DNA from: Spirochaetota bacterium
GTDB lineage: Bacteria > Spirochaetota > Spirochaetia > Treponematales > Breznakiellaceae
NCBI GenBank assembly: GCA_023406985.1
Contig: JAEXTK010000236.1
Span: 1 to 12,712 of the forward strand
Reading direction: 5' to 3'
DNA length: 12,712 bases
A program made the position numbers and the translations under genes. This document shows positions 12,067-12,712 of this stretch, one piece after another. A model generated the notes under the pieces. The model was given only the letters and a program-made list of their open reading frames with translations. It was not told the origin of the DNA and did no database searches. How positions within the stretch are numbered: position 1 is the first letter of the stretch; every line of letters starts with the position of its first letter.

Positions 12067-12712
12067 GAAGCTTTCTCCAAGAGGACCGTCTGGACGGCCG
12101 CTATCGCGAACAGCGCGGCGGTCTCCGTCCTGAGAACGTTGGCGCCGACGAGCGTGGGCGCGAAGCCCGCGGCCATGAACGCTTCCGCTTCCAGAGCCGC
12201 GAAACCGCCTTCAGGGCCGACGGCCAAGGCTACGGCGTGCGGATCGCCGCTAAGATAGCCGTGGAGCGAACCCTGCGCAAGAGGGTCCTGGTGCAGGAGG
12301 ATGCCGACGCCGCCCCCCCGCTCCCGCGCGAAGTCCCTCCAACGTTCCAAGGCGGACTCAAGGGAAGTCGGTGCCGCGACGACCGTGGCGATATCCGATC
12401 CGCTCTGCTGCCGCGCTTCCTTGGCGATCCGCTCCCACCTCTCGCGTTTGGCGGCGGCGTCGGCAGGCGACTCCGCGCGGGAAACCGAACGCCGGCCGAC
12501 GAAGGGCAGGATGCGGGCGACGCCGGCCTCCACCGCTTGGCGCACGATGAGGTCCATCTTCTGCCCCTTGGGCAGGGCCTGGAGGAGCACGAGGGGCGGC
12601 AACGCGGGCAGGGCCGCGCGGCGGCTCGCGTCGGCCGCGCGCTCGGCATCCAGCCCCTCGGCCCCACGCTCCATCCGCCCCGGAGCGACTTTCGGCCCGG
12701 CGATCGCCGGGC
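12024..12712 (-). CDS. rsmE: 16S rRNA (uracil1498-N3)-methyltransferase RsmE, N terminus beyond the window
   Basis: RsmE is a SPOUT methyltransferase that modifies U1498 in the decoding region of the 30S subunit. The visible 229 codons cover the linker and the catalytic domain: LLQALPKGQKMDLIVRQAVE with AGV next, RWERIAKEARQQSG (the family RWxxIxxEAxxQS segment), LAVGPEGGFAALEAEAF (cofactor loop) and ANVLRTETAALFAI (the LRxETA knot). The frame is open to the window edge, and the N-terminal PUA-like domain is only just begun, so the gene is truncated by the window rather than broken. An ATG at 12674 is internal and not the likely start. The stop at 12024 lies inside the glycosyltransferase gene, so the two are probably translated together. 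Confidence 0.9.
   Translation of the reverse strand, partial: PAIAGPKVAPGRMERGAEGLDAERAADASRRAALPALPPLVLLQALPKGQKMDLIVRQAVEAGVARILPFVGRRSVSRAESPADAAAKRERWERIAKEARQQSGSDIATVVAAPTSLESALERWRDFARERGGGVGILLHQDPLAQGSLHGYLSGDPHAVALAVGPEGGFAALEAEAFMAAGFAPTLVGANVLRTETAALFAIAAVQTVLLEKASWMLKTPDSPASRE

Noticed and set aside
1..12712. CRISPR array, tRNA or rRNA genes, insertion sequence or prophage
   Set aside because: No spaced identical repeats, no cloverleaf-like sequence, no transposase, integrase or phage motif was found on either strand.

Overview
The window is high-GC bacterial chromosome (hand-read as roughly two thirds G+C, apart from one AT-richer gap near 5.3-5.6 kb). It is densely packed with housekeeping and envelope or stress genes, and I see no phage, transposon or CRISPR. 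The gene content (an Asp-type MurA, a PspA/YbjN/STAS cluster, an NtrC-like regulator without a DNA-binding domain, RsmE, a WecG/TagA glycosyltransferase) fits a Gram-negative-type bacterium. My best guess is a high-GC spirochaete, but no feature here proves that.

Layout, left to right. At 1-382 is the C-terminal end of an unrecognised protein with an Ala/Gly/Ser repeat linker and a long C/G homopolymer. At 438-1721 (+) is murA, with Asp where most bacteria have the fosfomycin-target Cys. A leftward, overlapping three-gene unit follows: a 300-aa membrane protein (5263-4361), a 603-aa membrane protein with a helical-repeat and beta-rich middle (4371-2560), and a membrane-anchored J-domain (DjlA-like) protein (2563-1718). 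The last of these shares its stop with murA in the tetranucleotide CTAG.

The gap 5264-5587 is AT-rich. It carries two exact DnaA boxes inside a 22-bp direct repeat, plus weaker boxes, so it looks like a DnaA-binding region or replication origin. A second leftward unit runs from a near-consensus promoter at about 8.05 kb: STAS plus zinc-ribbon protein, YbjN-family protein, PspA, and a winged-helix regulator with a dead receiver domain. This looks like an envelope-stress module.

At 8.8 kb a short-chain dehydrogenase (-) and a TrmJ-type tRNA methyltransferase (+) diverge from one short promoter region. TrmJ is followed closely by a small exported protein. The right end is a leftward unit of rsmE (cut by the window end), a WecG/TagA-family glycosyltransferase and an NtrC-like receiver/AAA+ protein. 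That last protein lacks the helix-turn-helix domain and has an altered GAFTGA loop.

Several first-in-unit genes have a -10 element only 6-10 nt before the start codon and no Shine-Dalgarno, suggesting leaderless mRNAs. Genes inside units mostly have good ribosome binding sites. The features most worth checking are the DnaA-box region, the STAS-YbjN-PspA-pseudoreceiver unit, and the paired six-helix membrane proteins linked to a DjlA-like co-chaperone.
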